Source of the DNA: Patella vulgata
Taxonomy: Eukaryota > Mollusca > Gastropoda > Patellidae
Assembly: GCF_932274485.2 (NCBI RefSeq)
Contig: NC_065886.2
Location: 46,487,501-46,551,500 of the forward strand
Direction of reading: 5' to 3'
DNA length: 64,000 nt
The position numbers and the translations under genes were made by a program. Numbering within the stretch: position 1 is the first letter of the stretch; every line of letters starts with the position of its first letter. Below, one piece after another: positions 49,701 to 59,489 of the stretch. A model generated the notes under the pieces. The model was not told the origin of the DNA, did not search any database, and saw nothing but the letters and a program-made list of their open reading frames with translations.

Positions 49701-52700
49701 TGATTGGTACACATGTTAAATTTGATAATCCAGTAAATATACAAGCTCGATAATTATTCACAAAACAATAATTTTTGTCTGTAACCATTTCCCTTCATAA
49801 GAGTTGACCATGTGTTCCCATCTGGCATCCCATTTGCCATCACACAATATTTGAATACTGTGTGGGAATTGAATATGAAAAATAGCAAGTTGCACCTTTT
49901 TTTTTTGTATTCAGTACTCGATATGTTACATAGGATAAAACTATTCGTTGTTGAAGTCTATTAAAGGGAATAAAAGTCCTTATACACACAAACATTAGTT
50001 GTATAAAGGTAGATCATTCAATACAATACCGTGAAAATTTACTTGTTTGCTATTCAATTGAGTAACAGCTAATCAATTTTCAGATTGATTAGCACTTTTA
50101 TTTTAAACATCCAATAATTGCTAATCATTTTTTTTCCTTATACCCTGATCTACAGAGGACACTTTAGGTTGTAAAATATTCAATTATTGTAAATACTGAA
50201 TAGAGTTTAATCATTTTCTGAATGATATTCCTTTTAGAGTTTCAATTTTCCCAATATTGTACTTTGCAAGCAACTCAAAATTATTCAAATGTAATGGAAA
50301 AATAGCTGTTTTATTTTCATTGAGGACTGATTTAGTAGACTTGTTGTAGTTCCACTTGACTAATATAGAACATGTTTGTGAGATGCAAATTACACAGCTA
50401 CGCATCATTTTTTCCTGTAACAAACAGAACAATGGTAGGTGTGTATTTAACTGTTTTGTAATGCGGTTCTACTCCGTTTCATATCTATCATACACACAAA
50501 GACTAAATAATTTTTTTTCAATTTTATTAAATAGACGTAGAATAAATACTTAACAAAAGTCTAGAACTAGTCTTTTCAACCCAAATCCTCGATTTAGGAC
50601 TTAAAATGTTGGTGAACTAGCTTAGTGTCTGTTCTCAAGTGGAGCGAACTGTAGACAGGCAGTCGAAGTTTAGTATAGGTTTTATTCACTACTTGTAAGT
50701 TGAAATAATCCAAAAACATGGTAGTCATGTGGTCATGGAACAGAAGTTTAACCTTTTTCAGGCAAGTTTCATAAATACATGTATGAACACTTTATGAGCA
50801 AAGTTTGCATAGTCTGAATTTAGGCACATGTCTATCAATGTCGGAAAGTGTATAATGCTGAACAACAAAAGAGATGGTCGTTTTGCTTGGTAAATTCATT
50901 ATATAGCTTGTTTTAACTGTGTACAAAGACTGGGTGTGGTTGTTTGTATAAATTAATTTTATAGTATTTGCTGTGTTTTATTGTTATTATTGTGCTGGGT
51001 TTTATGTATTTCAAATTGTAACATTGTGATTTTTCTCGTGACTTCCTCGTACTGCTAACGACTCCTGCGCCTAAGCATGTTATTGATGCATGTGTATAAA
51101 GATGAACTGTATTGTTAGTACCAAAATGATCTAGTTTTTGTTGACTTTATGTTAAATCCCATTTTTGTCTATATACCAGTTGTTCTTTCTGAAATGGATA
51201 GCTTTAAGCCTTTAATTCTGAGTCTAATTTTGAAAAAAAAAAACCCAAACATCCCAGACAATTCACCTTTTCAATGTTTTAACTTTCTCCTTTCTCTCTT
51301 GTTTTTTTATTCTTTCTCTCTTTTTCTGTTTGACATGAATATATATCATTAAGCTTTTAAAGTTGCTGGAAAAAGAAGTTTATTGAATTGAGATGATATG
51401 AGATGAGTCATCTAACTCGTTGGCACACTTACTGAATTTTTAAGACCCATGTCTTCTATTTTCTATCACAACACAGGCATGCGGTCTTGAAAATCAATGG
51501 ATCTTGAATGTTCTTCATTCGAAGGATATTTTAATACTGGTCACAAAATTCCTCGCTTGCATGAGTAATCAATATCCGTGAATTGATAAGTTACGTACTT
51601 GTCTTGTCGAGGTGTCATAACCACTTTGATTAGTCTGTGCTTTTAAACGGGATTTAGACACCAGCAAAAAATGAAAAATTGATTAATTTGTCAGAAAAGA
51701 TTGATAATTAAGCTGAAAATCATTCATTTTTAGTTCCAAAAACTCATTGGAGATTCAGAAGTATCTCAAATCAAATCAAATTGCTCGACAAACAGAACAC
51801 TTGTTCAAACACAAACATAGTGATAACCAATAGTTTGGTGTTGCATTTTGCACATTTTCATTTTGAATGAGAAAAATGTGGCAAATGCTAGCTCAGAAAT
51901 GAACCGAAGACATTTTTTAAATCACAGATTTTGTTGTGTAAACATGGGGGAGAGTTTTAAGATGAAACACCTTTTTACTACCAATAAAAGAAAACTGGGG
52001 TTTAACATCCACACCAAACTAACTTGCTTATATCTGGACAAAAATGTATATTTTTTTTTATTTCAACATTTATTTAACACATAGACGTCTTTAGAAAAAC
52101 GAGGAAATGTAGTACACGTGACTGTGAGGGAGTTAGAAACAGGGTTTACCATCCACTCAACACAAACTATGTCATTTTATGACTAAAACATACAATTTTA
52201 TTTGAATAATTCGCTTATGCGTAATGGTCTTCAACAGCGGGACGAAACTGGAAGACCCCGAGAAAACCCATGAGGTTAGTTAGGCAACATTACTCGTCAC
52301 GTTTAAGTGTGGGATCAAAAACCTTACCAGACCTTAGATTCTTCGGAAACCCAACTCCCCTACAAGAGTGCGAATGAAAAAAGATCGACAGATAATGATT
52401 GTAAGGTACAAGCATTGGATAAAAAACCCCAAAAACATGCTGGCATACAGTGTGGATAACAGGGCTTTAGAACCTCTTTCCTATTTGCCACAAAAAGGAG
52501 TATTATAAATGACGATAGAATGAATATTATTCTTGATAGTTCTTGTAGTGACACCACATTCTACAGAACGCTAAGATTATAAGACAAACACACATAACAC
52601 CGAGTAACGTAAACAGTGTTATTGAAACCCTCAGGAACTATATTTTGAACAAAGTATGGAGACCTTAAAAAAAATATATATTTTAGATCAATAATCCATT

Positions 52701-55700
52701 TCACCTTATAGGTGACCATTTGTCTCCCACTGCTAATGAGGACCCCTGCAGATTCTGTCTACATGTTAGCAAAAATTTGAAATAAAGAAGGCCAGTATCA
52801 ATAACAGCTACTAGATGGTTAACCCAGATCTTTCTTTGTCCATTTTATTTAACTAATAGAAATATTTAATTAAGACTCTTAAAAATACAACGTAGCTTAT
52901 TTAATTTTGAAAAAAAAAGGTGACAATTTTGCAATAACTTGACAGTTTGAGATAGTAATTGATTAACTCTTAAAATACATTAGTAACAGGTTTCAGTCAT
53001 CAGTACACGTTTTCATAATATTTATGGAAGAGTTTTCACCCTACACTATGTCTTATACATGCAACTTTTCATTGGTTGACATCAAATTTTAAGACAAGCC
53101 ACTGTGGTTGTGTCATCTTTGGAAAGATAACATAATCTTTTCAATCTTCTGACTGATCACAACTTAGTTTACATGCAGACACCTTTTTAAAGTCAAACTT
53201 TGCAAGTTGAAAAACAACCCATTCGTGTTTGTGAGCTGGATAATGTGTTATTTGTTGAAGACCTGCGTAGGAAAGAAATACAGCCAGTTTCAAGGTGACC
53301 AAAATTGAGAAATTTTCTGCTTGACAAATTATTATCTCGTGAGCAGGTTTCAACAGGCAATATTATTAATGTGTACAGGTTTTAAATTCTCAACAGTTGT
53401 AAAATTAAAGTGTACACTTTATTTTAGTTGTGTGAAAAAAAAAAAGTTTACCAAATCCAAAAATCTTGGTTCCTTTTGATAGTGGCATGTATCGGACCAT
53501 AACTTCATGGATTATGGCCCCTGATTGTACAAAAAAATCACGATTTTAGCTTGTGGATCCTAGAGGTCAGAATTTTTATCCAATTTTAAAAAATGTTAAA
53601 ATATTTCTCCGTTACATCATAATGACAAATGAGTTTGATCGAAACTGCCCAACAAAATGGCCGCTCCCTATAGGCAAATAGTGTAAAAGTATTTAATACC
53701 AAGGTTGTGGAATCTCTAGAGGTGAAAAATTTTATCCAATTTTGATGAAAAATATATGTTAATATCCCAAAGATCGGAGTTGCTTTCGATAATATAATCA
53801 GACTCTTAACTTCCTGGATTATGGCATCTGATTGTACAAAAAAATCACTTTTTTTTTTTTTTTTATCTTATTCTCTGTCCATCTCTTACAAAATGTAGGT
53901 GTATCATGCATGGCAACCACTTTTTTAAAAGCTTTTTATTTTTTCCCCCAATATATTTGGGTTAATCCAACTCCCCATTATTTTCTGACAAATATTTTCC
54001 AAGTAAATGTTTATGCTGCATTTAATTTCTTTTCACAAAATTTTGCAAGTGAAAAGTTTGATAATGAGGAGGAAAGCGAGTTGTGAGTAAATAATGTGAT
54101 GAAGGGCCTTTTCTGTACAATTATTCTCTCAATATTGACCTAACCTGAAACATTTTACCTGGAACATTTACTTACTATTTACAACTCACTTAAATGTTCT
54201 TTTATTTGGTTCTTAGAAAAATTAAGCTGATCAAGATGTAAGGAGTTTTGATATTGATCAAAATAGTTTGATAACAAGATTGATGACTAAGGACCAATGA
54301 AATTTCAGGATTGGAGTTTGGACTTTTCATGTCTGTTTTGACCATCAGAGAAGGAGGGTTAGGTTTAGGGCTCAACAGTATTACAAAAGTTTGTTTGAAG
54401 TGGAGAAATCTCCCAGTTAAGGGACAAGTCTCAAAACATCACAGCCACAGCAGCGTACGTACCTAACATACGAAAATTAAATGGTAGCTGGCTTTTTTTT
54501 CGCACGTATACAGTGAATGGCCATTTTGCTCAGTAATCCCAGCCAGAATTTTGCTATTTTTTTAAAATTGCTTTAAAGTTTTAAATTTTTGTTTAGAACT
54601 GAAATAAATTAACTTTTAGTCAATCCCCACACTAAAAACATTAACAGAATTGATTGTGTATATCTGGAATAGACACGACCGAAGCACAAAATAGTGCCAA
54701 TATGCCGACGTCAAATCTAGAGTTGTAGTCTGTAGATGATGTTATTTTTGTGAAAAATCATTGGAAGAAGCGATAAGACGTTCTGTACGGATTATACAGT
54801 CCTAAAGGCTGCAAGAAGGCTATTGTTTACAATGTAACATTGTGTCTTGTAATGTTGATAATGATCATAATGATGGTGTTTACATTTGTTTGTTGATGTG
54901 ACCTCATGACCTGTGACGTTTAGATAACGTCATATGGATATCATGGCTATTCACTGTGTCAGAGTCACTTCTCTGCAGATAGGGTGAGTCTGTCGTTCAG
55001 ATTGCCACAGCAGACTGCTCTACTGAGTATAACATTTGACTCACACAAACCCAAGTTGTCTGCAAGCAGATTTACCTGCCTTCAAATCATACAGGTTGGA
55101 TACACACCACTCAATTTCCTGGAGAAGCAGGGACCAGAGATTTGGGATTAATAAATACATCCAAACAATGATTTAGTTCAATTTATAAAGTTATAATTAT
55201 ATTTTAATTAAAATTGCTAATTGTCTATTGAGTTATTCACAAACTAATATATTGTTCCATTGATAAATAACTACCCAGAAAAAATTAAGTGTGGAAAGAT
55301 CATAGCAGTTTCTGGCACAAATTAAGTTAATAGACATTTCTTGCCATTTATAAAATTGAAAGAAGTTTTTCTTATTCCCAAAGGTATAGCCATTTTGATA
55401 TTAAACTTTGTGCACTAAGTATGAATCCATTTATTAGATTACTTTATACATGTGTGTGTCTGTGTATGCTTGTACCCAATACCCTATTTCCTTGAATCTT
55501 TCTTAGTATTATACTTGATTTAGAATAGAATGTGATGTGATATATCCTGTGGTAGAAATTACTAATATTAGTTTATACAGACCACAGTATTATGATCATA
55601 GCTCTAATAATGTGGCTGCTTTAGTACCAAATCAATAGCTACTATTCTTTATTGTACAATGTCAGTGTTTTTATACCATCATCTTGTCAATGCCATTAAT

Positions 55701-57768
55701 GTATTGTTATATTTGAAAGGGCTTTTTTCGAGGTTCTAAGCCAAAGGAAACTAAAATTGAAAAAGTAGGTCCCATCAACTCCTAGTCATCTATATTATCA
55801 AATTGGACAAATAATCAGAATTTCAACTGGCCCTCCAAAGTAAGGTGATTTTTATCTGGGAAATAATAACTAAGTCTGGTCTGACCATTTCAGTACTATG
55901 GTATACATATATTTTATACTATACTGTATTTTCCATATGACCTTGACCATAACCAGCTTAAATTAATTTTTCTGCGAAGAGGTCACCCATACTCAAGCTT
56001 AGAATGGTTCTGGCTAGGAACCAGATCTGTAGAGGACACGTTATTACAGTCCAGTGTAAATGTTTTTATATTAGGATAACACTTTATTGTTGAAATAGTA
56101 CATCAACCAATGGGTGTACGTGTTTAAAGTCTATTTTCCAATGGTTAGATCTATTTGATAAGGCCAACTTCAAGTTTGGTCAAAGGTCACGAGATGTAAA
56201 CTAGGCTAGCACTAATCCCAACCCTAACCTTGGACCTAGCCCTAATGCTTACCCTAACCTACATCGCTAACAATTACGTGCCCTAACCTTATTTACATCT
56301 CAGCGACCTAGATGAAAATTGAGCTGGCCTTTACAAATAGATTTAGCCATTTTTCTATGCCAATCAGTTCAACCATCCTAACTAAGCCTCAGGTCCTGAT
56401 TTTGAATATAAATGTGTATCCATATTTGGCAAGATTAAGTGATTTAAATGTCATTAATCTAACCGGAAACTTCCGACATGTATGCCATTAGTAATACTGT
56501 AAACAATATTCATTTTAATGTATAGTTTTAAATTAAAAAAAACTTAACTGTAATTAAACATGTACATGTATAGGGGTTGCTGTTGTCAGACAATACAGCA
56601 CCCACACCTGCATTCGGCAAACCTCGACAGATTCTACGCATCTAATCTCGGCTGTGTGACCATTTCCGCCATATTTGAACTATTTTAAAGGTTCCGAATG
56701 AAAAATGGCTGCCCCCATGGAGATTTCTGTGGAGAGTGTATTATATCAACAAACGTCACGTTTGGCATTGGGTTTTGGGAATTACCAGGGAATTTGATCA
56801 AACCAGCAGCCTTGAGACAATATCTCTGCTCATTTAGGTATATACACTCTACAAAAGACGCAATTTGGGATTTTTTGGTAAAAGCGACATGTTTTCCTGT
56901 TTAAAGTAAACCAGTTGCCGCATCGCAAATGTATAGGCGTAGGCACATATCACTTACTGTCATACAGCCGAGATTAGATGTAGGGTACCGGAATCTGTCG
57001 AGATTTGCCGAGTGCCACACCTGGGGTCCTGTGTTCGAAGTCTGGCTTGGATTTGTTATGATGTCATAGTTTCTATATTTAACATCAGATTTCTTAGTCA
57101 ATATACATGTAGAGCTAGGATACTTTTTATTGGGTATAAACATGACTGAATTCAATACAAATAACTCCACGCAAAACCAAACGAGATAATAAAACGCCTT
57201 CACATTTATTCAAATTCCCGTGTGTGGTTTATTTTAGAATAACTAGATTCTGTCGTTTTAGTGGAAGTCTTTGATATTGTACATAATAACATCCAGTTCC
57301 ATGAAGTTTTGGATAGATTTGTGCATGATGCAGAGTATGCTTTTATTTATAAAACACTAGATACCATTTCTATGGTGAAGTGTTGACATACTTGCATGTA
57401 ACAAATTTGTGTTTTTTCTTAATCAAAAGCAAGCAGTGACTGGACTGTTCAAACTTGTTTTAATTTAGAAACTTTTTAAAATAGGTGATCAAATTTACCT
57501 TTTTATTGGATGTCTGATTTTTTATCAGACATCTCAGTCTGTGTATATTCTTCAAAATGTTTAATTATTGTAATTTTTTTTTTGCAGACGGAAAGGATAA
57601 GAAGAAAAAATTAAAGCCATTTGAAGCTTTTCGGAGATTGTTTAAAAGCACAAGGAAACGTAGCAGCAAGTCTAAAGATGATCCCCAAGTTAGCATAGTA
57701 TCAGTGAAAGCCAAGTCTACCACTGCATTACATTCAGGAAGTAATGAAGACGATGATGATGAGGGCGG
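31705..57768 (+). CDS. CRACD/CRACDL-like gene, 5' part (continues off window)
   Basis: This is the span of a plus-strand host gene whose exons share phase 1 junctions: 31705-31768 or 39878-39962 spliced to 57588-57768. The basic exon encodes GKDKKKKLKPFEAFRRLFKS then TRKRSSKSKDDPQ. From memory, vertebrate CRACDL and CRACD (DUF4592 proteins; CRACD inhibits actin capping protein) have a similar N-terminal block, GKKKSKFKTFKKFFGKKKRK, preceded by an acidic short leader and followed by an acidic stretch. The SHDSIF motif that follows in those proteins would be in a later exon, outside or near the right edge. The family call is inference from a short basic motif. The gene structure itself (start, phase, splice sites) is better supported. 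Confidence 0.55.
31769..33737. other. Intron DNA, unassigned
   Basis: Around 32680-32900 there is inverted text (AAAATCGCTCTCCTTT and GGGAGCGATTTTTTCA) that may bound a small repeat. The 99-codon open frame at 32889-33188 starts inside this repeat-like text, has no recognisable motif, and I do not call it a gene. Confidence 0.4.
33738..34070 (+). repeat. P1 core-repeat element, degenerate copy
   Basis: It begins TGACGTCCTACTTTAAATGT then GGACGTATATT, like the P1 end at 37262 (ATACGCCCACATTGAAATGT then GGTCGTATATT). Next come GGCACTCTAGAGGCTAAAGT and TCTTATTGATTTTCAACAAT, which match the 150-bp P1 unit. Confidence 0.6.
34336..34687 (+). repeat. SINE-I copy
   Basis: The head GGAGCCATAGTGACTCAGTG has a worn box A. 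Box B-like GTGTTTGATCCCTG and GTGGTTCCCCCTTGTCGGTG follow, then GGCAGTTGGAATTCGATATA and TAGCACACTGTATGGCATAT. The tail is GGACTTTAAACCCATTTTA. Confidence 0.82.
35485..35800 (+). repeat. Old SINE-I copy
   Basis: A box-B-like GGGTTTCAATCCTGGCATGG, a conserved GTGCACGTGAAAGAACCCTG and TATTGCACACTTGGACATAG follow SINE-I order with heavy divergence. The tail is TCATGAAATGACCGAAG. Confidence 0.5.
36146..36440 (+). repeat. M1 MITE copy
   Basis: TAAAGATGCATTTTGTCAGA, TTTAGATAAAGAGCCTGC, TATTCAAAATTTCATTTAAA and AGTGAAGTTATAAGTGTTTG match M1. The right end may be TCTTACATAATACATCTTAG at about 36417. Confidence 0.65.
37262..38575. mobile_element. P1 core-repeat element with 150-bp array
   Basis: The ends carry short inverted repeats: ATACGCCCACA near 37267 and TGTGGGCGTAT near 38560. 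A small hairpin (CCACATT/AATGTGG) sits just inside the left end. The interior is a tandem array of ~150-bp units. No protein domain is present. The layout is that of pearl-like non-autonomous elements of bivalves, which from memory carry tandem core units of about 150-160 bp. Superfamily placement is inference. Confidence 0.7.
37341..38250. repeat. 150-bp tandem array, about six units
   Basis: GCCCTTGATCACTTTGAAAA recurs at 37341, 37491, 37641, 37791, 37941 and 38091, each exactly 150 bp apart, then at 38244 after a 3-bp insertion. Units differ by only a few bases. Because 150 is a multiple of three, one minus-strand frame stays open for up to 193 codons. It repeats a 50-residue motif (STRFFKVIKGHNSGSNYRKS, LKINRLLRL, TLNTVYKF). 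I read this as an accident of periodicity, not a protein gene. Confidence 0.93.
38837..39877. other. Intron DNA, unassigned
   Basis: Short open frames of up to 69 codons without motifs; no repeat is recognised. Confidence 0.45.
39878..39962 (+). CDS. CRACD-like gene, alternative first exon or cassette exon
   Basis: ATG at 39878 opens 28 codons, MHRPWRLELQIQQRRPYDNE then ASGESSES, plus one base before donor GTAATG. The phase (1) is the same as that of exon A, so it joins 57588 in frame, giving SSES-DGKDKKKK. Alternatively an acceptor at GGAGATTAG lets exon A splice to 39900 (G|AA = Glu), also in frame and without stops. Either way it supplies a short, Ser/Glu-rich leader like exon A. The acceptor's pyrimidine tract is weak, which favours the first-exon reading. 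No homology is known to me. Confidence 0.5.
39963..40764. other. Intron DNA, unassigned
   Basis: AT-rich. A short (GT)n run near 40719 is the only structure seen. Confidence 0.5.
40765..41105 (+). repeat. M1 MITE copy
   Basis: AAATAGATAATGCAAAATGA, CCTGAGCGAAGTTACCACTG, TAAATGTATAAATAATAATT and GATTTAGCTCTTACATAATG then CATCTTTAA. The right end is intact and the left end is eroded. Confidence 0.72.
41106..42242. other. Intron DNA, unassigned
   Basis: No exon or repeat recognised. Open frames of 65-73 codons lack motifs. Confidence 0.45.
42243..42497 (-). repeat. SINE-I copy, left half of an inverted pair
   Basis: GGTTTTAACGTCCTACGTCT is the tail on the minus strand. Next come CATGCAGTGTGCTATGAGGG, GGAATTACAACTGTCAAGGG and TTACCACTCATAAGGTGAAC. 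The head is lost. Confidence 0.75.
42510..42597 (+). repeat. SINE-I 3' end, right half of an inverted pair
   Basis: TCATAGCACACTGTTTGGCA, TATGCCCTCCTTCATTAGCT and TTGGACTTTAAACCCCATTT then CATTTCATTTT. It is head-to-head with the minus copy a few bases to its left. Confidence 0.8.
42598..43717. other. Intron DNA, unassigned
   Basis: AT-rich, with no exon or repeat recognised. Confidence 0.5.
43718..44453. mobile_element. 736-bp foldback (long inverted repeat) element
   Basis: The two arms (about 43718-44070 and 44100-44453) are reverse complements over ~345 bp with roughly 20-30 differences, around a loop of only ~30 bp. Both termini read TTAAAGGACAATATTGG, so the flanking duplication is TTAA or TA. 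Inside the arms CAGGTTTCCCGTATCGGAAG and TGACGAACGCCAAAGGAAAA are identical on both sides. No coding capacity. It is a foldback-type DNA transposon or palindromic MITE within the CRACD-like gene's large intron. Confidence 0.92.
44454..45105. other. Intron DNA, unassigned
   Basis: Nothing recognised except a short CACGATACGATTTAGGTGCT, ACGATGCGATTCGTATCACG patch near 44690. Confidence 0.5.
45106..45468 (+). repeat. M1 MITE, complete copy
   Basis: The left end TTAAAGATGCATTATGTAAG and the right end CTTACATTATGCATCTTTAA are inverted repeats of ~20 bp. TTAA at both edges is compatible with a TTAA or TA target duplication. About 360 bp, no coding capacity. This copy defines the family seen at 2343, 5690, 22925, 36146, 37138, 40765 and 58085. 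Confidence 0.82.
46125..46270 (+). repeat. Decayed SINE-I body
   Basis: CTTGACAGCTGGAATTCAAT, AACACCACTGTCCTGGCAAA and TTTCTCCTCCCAAATTGCAT follow the SINE-I body. Both ends are gone. Confidence 0.45.
46344..47280. mobile_element. F2 element, ~937 bp with ~400-bp inverted arms
   Basis: The arms begin TAAGTCTTTAACTCAGTAG (left) and TAAGTCTCTAACTCAATAT (right, reversed). They share TTATTGGTC, TTTAAATCAACATTGATGT, CTGATATCCAATATTTAAGA, the palindrome around GTACACGAATCGTGTAC and AATGTAAATCAGTTTATATA. Arm divergence is higher than in the 43718 foldback. No coding region. Single-arm relatives lie at 13440-13850 and 62640-63040. Confidence 0.72.
47340..47710 (+). repeat. P1-like tandem units, degenerate
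   Basis: About two to three decayed units. GTGAAGAAGCCAATTAATTT, CTATTGATTTTTTACGTTTT and GAATAAGCCAGTTGATATTA correspond to the P1 unit's GACGAAGAAGCCTATTGATT. TTATACACAATATTTATAAT also matches. A C-run of ~16 interrupts at about 47529. Confidence 0.55.
47711..51029. other. Intron DNA, mostly unassigned
   Basis: The only clear structure is a direct duplication at 49235-49333 (GGTTGACTTCCTTA ... TATACCGGTACTTGTCACTG, twice). Open frames of 65-87 codons have no motifs. Confidence 0.5.
51030..51170 (+). repeat. SINE-II 3' part, old copy
   Basis: CTCGTGACTTCCTCGTACTG, CTAACGACTCCTGCGCCTAA and AAAATGATCTAGTTTTTGTT then TTATGTTAAATCCCATTTT follow the SINE-II body and tail. Confidence 0.65.
51171..52124. 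other. Intron DNA with a SINE-II tail remnant
   Basis: AACTGGGGTTTAACATCCAC at about 51996 looks like a minus-strand SINE-II tail. The rest is unassigned. Confidence 0.45.
52125..52360 (-). repeat. SINE-II, old copy
   Basis: GTGAGGGAGTTAGAAACAGG, GTTTACCATCCACTCAACAC and ACTATGTCATTTTATGACTA, then TTCGCTTATGCGTAATGGTC and CCGAGAAAACCCATGAGGTT. The head is eroded. Confidence 0.7.
52720..52786 (+). repeat. SINE-II body fragment
   Basis: GTCTCCCACTGCTAATGAGG, ACCCCTGCAGATTC and TTGAAATAAAG resemble the middle of SINE-II. Confidence 0.5.
52787..53459. other. Intron DNA, unassigned
   Basis: No exon or repeat recognised. Confidence 0.5.
53460..53850 (+). repeat. P1-related units, divergent
   Basis: GGATTATGGCCCCTGATTGT and GGATTATGGCATCTGATTGT (each followed by ACAAAAAAATCAC) recur ~307 bp apart. 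GTGGATCCTAGAGGTCAGAA and GTGGAATCTCTAGAGGTGAA recur ~155 bp apart, echoing the P1 unit's GTGGACGCTCTAGAGGCCAA. Confidence 0.6.
53851..56135. other. Intron DNA, unassigned
   Basis: Long AT-rich stretch; no repeat family or convincing exon is recognised. See the rejected list for an acidic micro-exon lookalike at about 54050. Confidence 0.45.
56136..56355. repeat. Telomere-like MITE, full copy
   Basis: The ends are imperfect inverted repeats of ~35 bp: GGTTAGATCTATTTGATAAG then GCCAACTT on the left, and (reversed) GGCTAAATCTATTTGTAAAG then GCCAGCTC on the right. The core is rich in degenerate CCCTAA (CCCAACCCTAACCTTGG, CCCTAATGCTTACCCTAACC, GTGCCCTAACCTTATT). The second copy is at 9412-9590. 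Confidence 0.75.
56602..57023. mobile_element. 404-bp MITE with perfect 9-bp target duplication
   Basis: The element 56611-57014 is bounded by inverted ends of ~60 bp: CATTCGGCAAACCTCGACAG on the left and (reversed) CACTCGGCAAATCTCGACAG on the right. Both arms go on to ATCTAATCTCGGCTGT. The 9-mer CCACACCTG flanks it directly on both sides (56602-56610, 57015-57023). A 9-bp duplication is typical of Mutator-like elements, and 8 bp of hAT; the superfamily is inferred from that alone. The 68- and 100-codon open frames in this region are by-products. Confidence 0.88.
57588..57768 (+). CDS. CRACD-like gene, basic-domain exon
   Basis: The acceptor is an unusually strong tract, AATTTTTTTTTTGCAG, and the donor is GTAAGA. 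The exon opens with two bases (AC) that complete Asp from a phase-1 exon. It encodes GKDKKKKLKPFEAFRRLFKS, TRKRSSKSKDDPQ, VSIVSVKAKSTTALHSG and SNEDDDDEG, ending with two bases (phase 2); reading on would hit TAA at once. The layout (Lys-rich, KPFEAFRRLF amphipathic stretch, RKRSSKSK, then acidic) resembles the N-terminal block of CRACDL/CRACD. A nuclear-localisation or membrane/actin-binding role for the basic patch is speculation. Confidence 0.85.
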
Positions 57769-58084
57769 GTAAGACTCTCAGAATTTTCATTTATTTCATT
57801 TAGCAAATAAAACGACTAAAAGCAATCTCCTGTTATATTGTAAATCTGTCTGATTACATTGTACAACATCTCACCCACATTCTACTCTTAATTTCATACC
57901 ACGCTTTTCTCTTTGTCAAATTAGATTGCTTTACTCTTCATAAACTTTTAAAGTGCACAAAGTGTTTAATTCAGCAGTTGCTTATTACTTTGATGAGTAA
58001 ATTAGAACAGGTCGTCGGACAGTTTTATTGTACAAGTGTAGTACACCCACATATATTCAAATTTTAAGAGTATGTGATGTCTAT

Positions 58085-58745
58085 TAAACAGGCAGTATGC
58101 AAGAGCTAGTTACATAAACTATTAATTAGACATTTATTAACATGACAAGACCATAATCAACTGTCAATGCCATCTGGATGGGTATGATTTAAAGCGAGAA
58201 TTTCAAATTTTCTAAGAAAGTCAAAACATAATTATTTCTATGTCTTTTGCTCAATAGGTTATCAAATCACTATTATAAGATCATGGACATTATTTCCCAC
58301 CCTTAAAAATCTAGGACACAGGAAATAACACAATTACCTTCCCTGTTTTGCTATTGACAACATGGGGCAGCCATTTTCCAACGTTGGAATTTGAAGTTAA
58401 AAATGATATTTTTGCCAATTTCTCAGCTGGCAATAGCGAATTATAGGATTGTTCTTTAACAAGGTAGGACTGTTTATGGATACCATCTATTTTAAGGCTT
58501 TATTTTAATACATTTTAAAAATATAACTTGAAAATTTGCAATTTCCGCTTTAAACAGATTTGAATCCAATCTGTGATTCAACGGCTGTTCATGATTAACC
58601 ATAAAAATGGATAATCAAGATTTTGTTTATTATCGTAACAATGACAGTTAAGGCTACAATGTTTTTAAAAGAGGTTTTCTCAGCTCAGAGTGAAGCAATT
58701 TGACTGAAATTTCAACATATTCTCTTTACATTATCTATTTTTTTT
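58085..58745 (-). repeat. M1 MITE copy carrying a nested MITE
   Basis: CAGGCAGTATGCAAGAGCTA, TAATTAGACATTTATTAACA and TGACAAGACCATAATCAACT lie left of the insert. AAAATGGATAATCAAGATTT and CAGCTCAGAGTGAAGCAATT lie right of it. The order is that of M1 reversed. Confidence 0.68.
58188..58557. mobile_element. ~370-bp MITE nested in M1
   Basis: Inverted ends TTAAAGCGAGAATTTCAAAT and (reversed) TTAAAGCGGAAATTGCAAAT are flanked by TTAA-type text. No coding capacity. It interrupts M1, so it is younger. Confidence 0.68.
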
Positions 58746-59489
58746 AACTATTATTCAAAAACAAGATAAACAGATAAAAATGTATTGATTGAAAAGAGTT
58801 AAAATTTCTATAAATCTGAAAATGCACCAAACACTGGACCTTTGATTTTAATCCAGTGTTCAAATAGTGATAATGTTGAAGTTGTATAATTTTTTTAAAA
58901 CTGAATAGAATTTTGGACCAATAACTGTCAGTTAAAACTAATTAGAGTTTACAATGTATATTAAGCAATAGACTGATATGGAAAATATATTGATTTGAAA
59001 GAGTCCAAATTTCTAGAATTCTTAAAATTTGAATTGAATTGAATATTGAAATGACTTTTGAATAATGACTTAAAGTATTCATATAGTACAATTAGTATTT
59101 ATTTTGACAAGTAGTTGAATGTCTTTCAGTTAAGCTTCTTTCTCTAAAAGTCCTTCACACACAATATGGAATCATTCCAACGCTGTCTTGAACAATGATA
59201 AAGTGTGAAGCTGATATTGATTAATAATCAGAGGTGATAGCTATGTAAACATGATTGTAATGTGTTCACAATGATGAACCGGAAACTCAAAATAATAACA
59301 TATCATTACAGATGCCATAGGAAGAATACATTAACTAGCTATAAATAGGTTACTAATTGATGTGATAGATTTAATAACTTATTTCCCAGAAAAACTTATA
59401 GCATGATGAGTTCTGGTAACAAAAATATAGAGAATTTTCATATACATGTATTGCAAGAAATATACACTTTTTCTCCATGTAACTTTTCG

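Noticed and set aside
54050-54086. Acidic micro-exon lookalike (SEKFDNEEESEL) with AG and GTGAGT nearby
   Set aside because: Its acidic reading is in the wrong phase for the phase-1 junctions of the CRACD-like gene. The compatible phase gives an unremarkable basic peptide.
56140-56310. Interstitial telomere
   Set aside because: The CCCTAA strings are irregular, confined to a dispersed repeat with inverted ends, and repeated at 9.4 kb.
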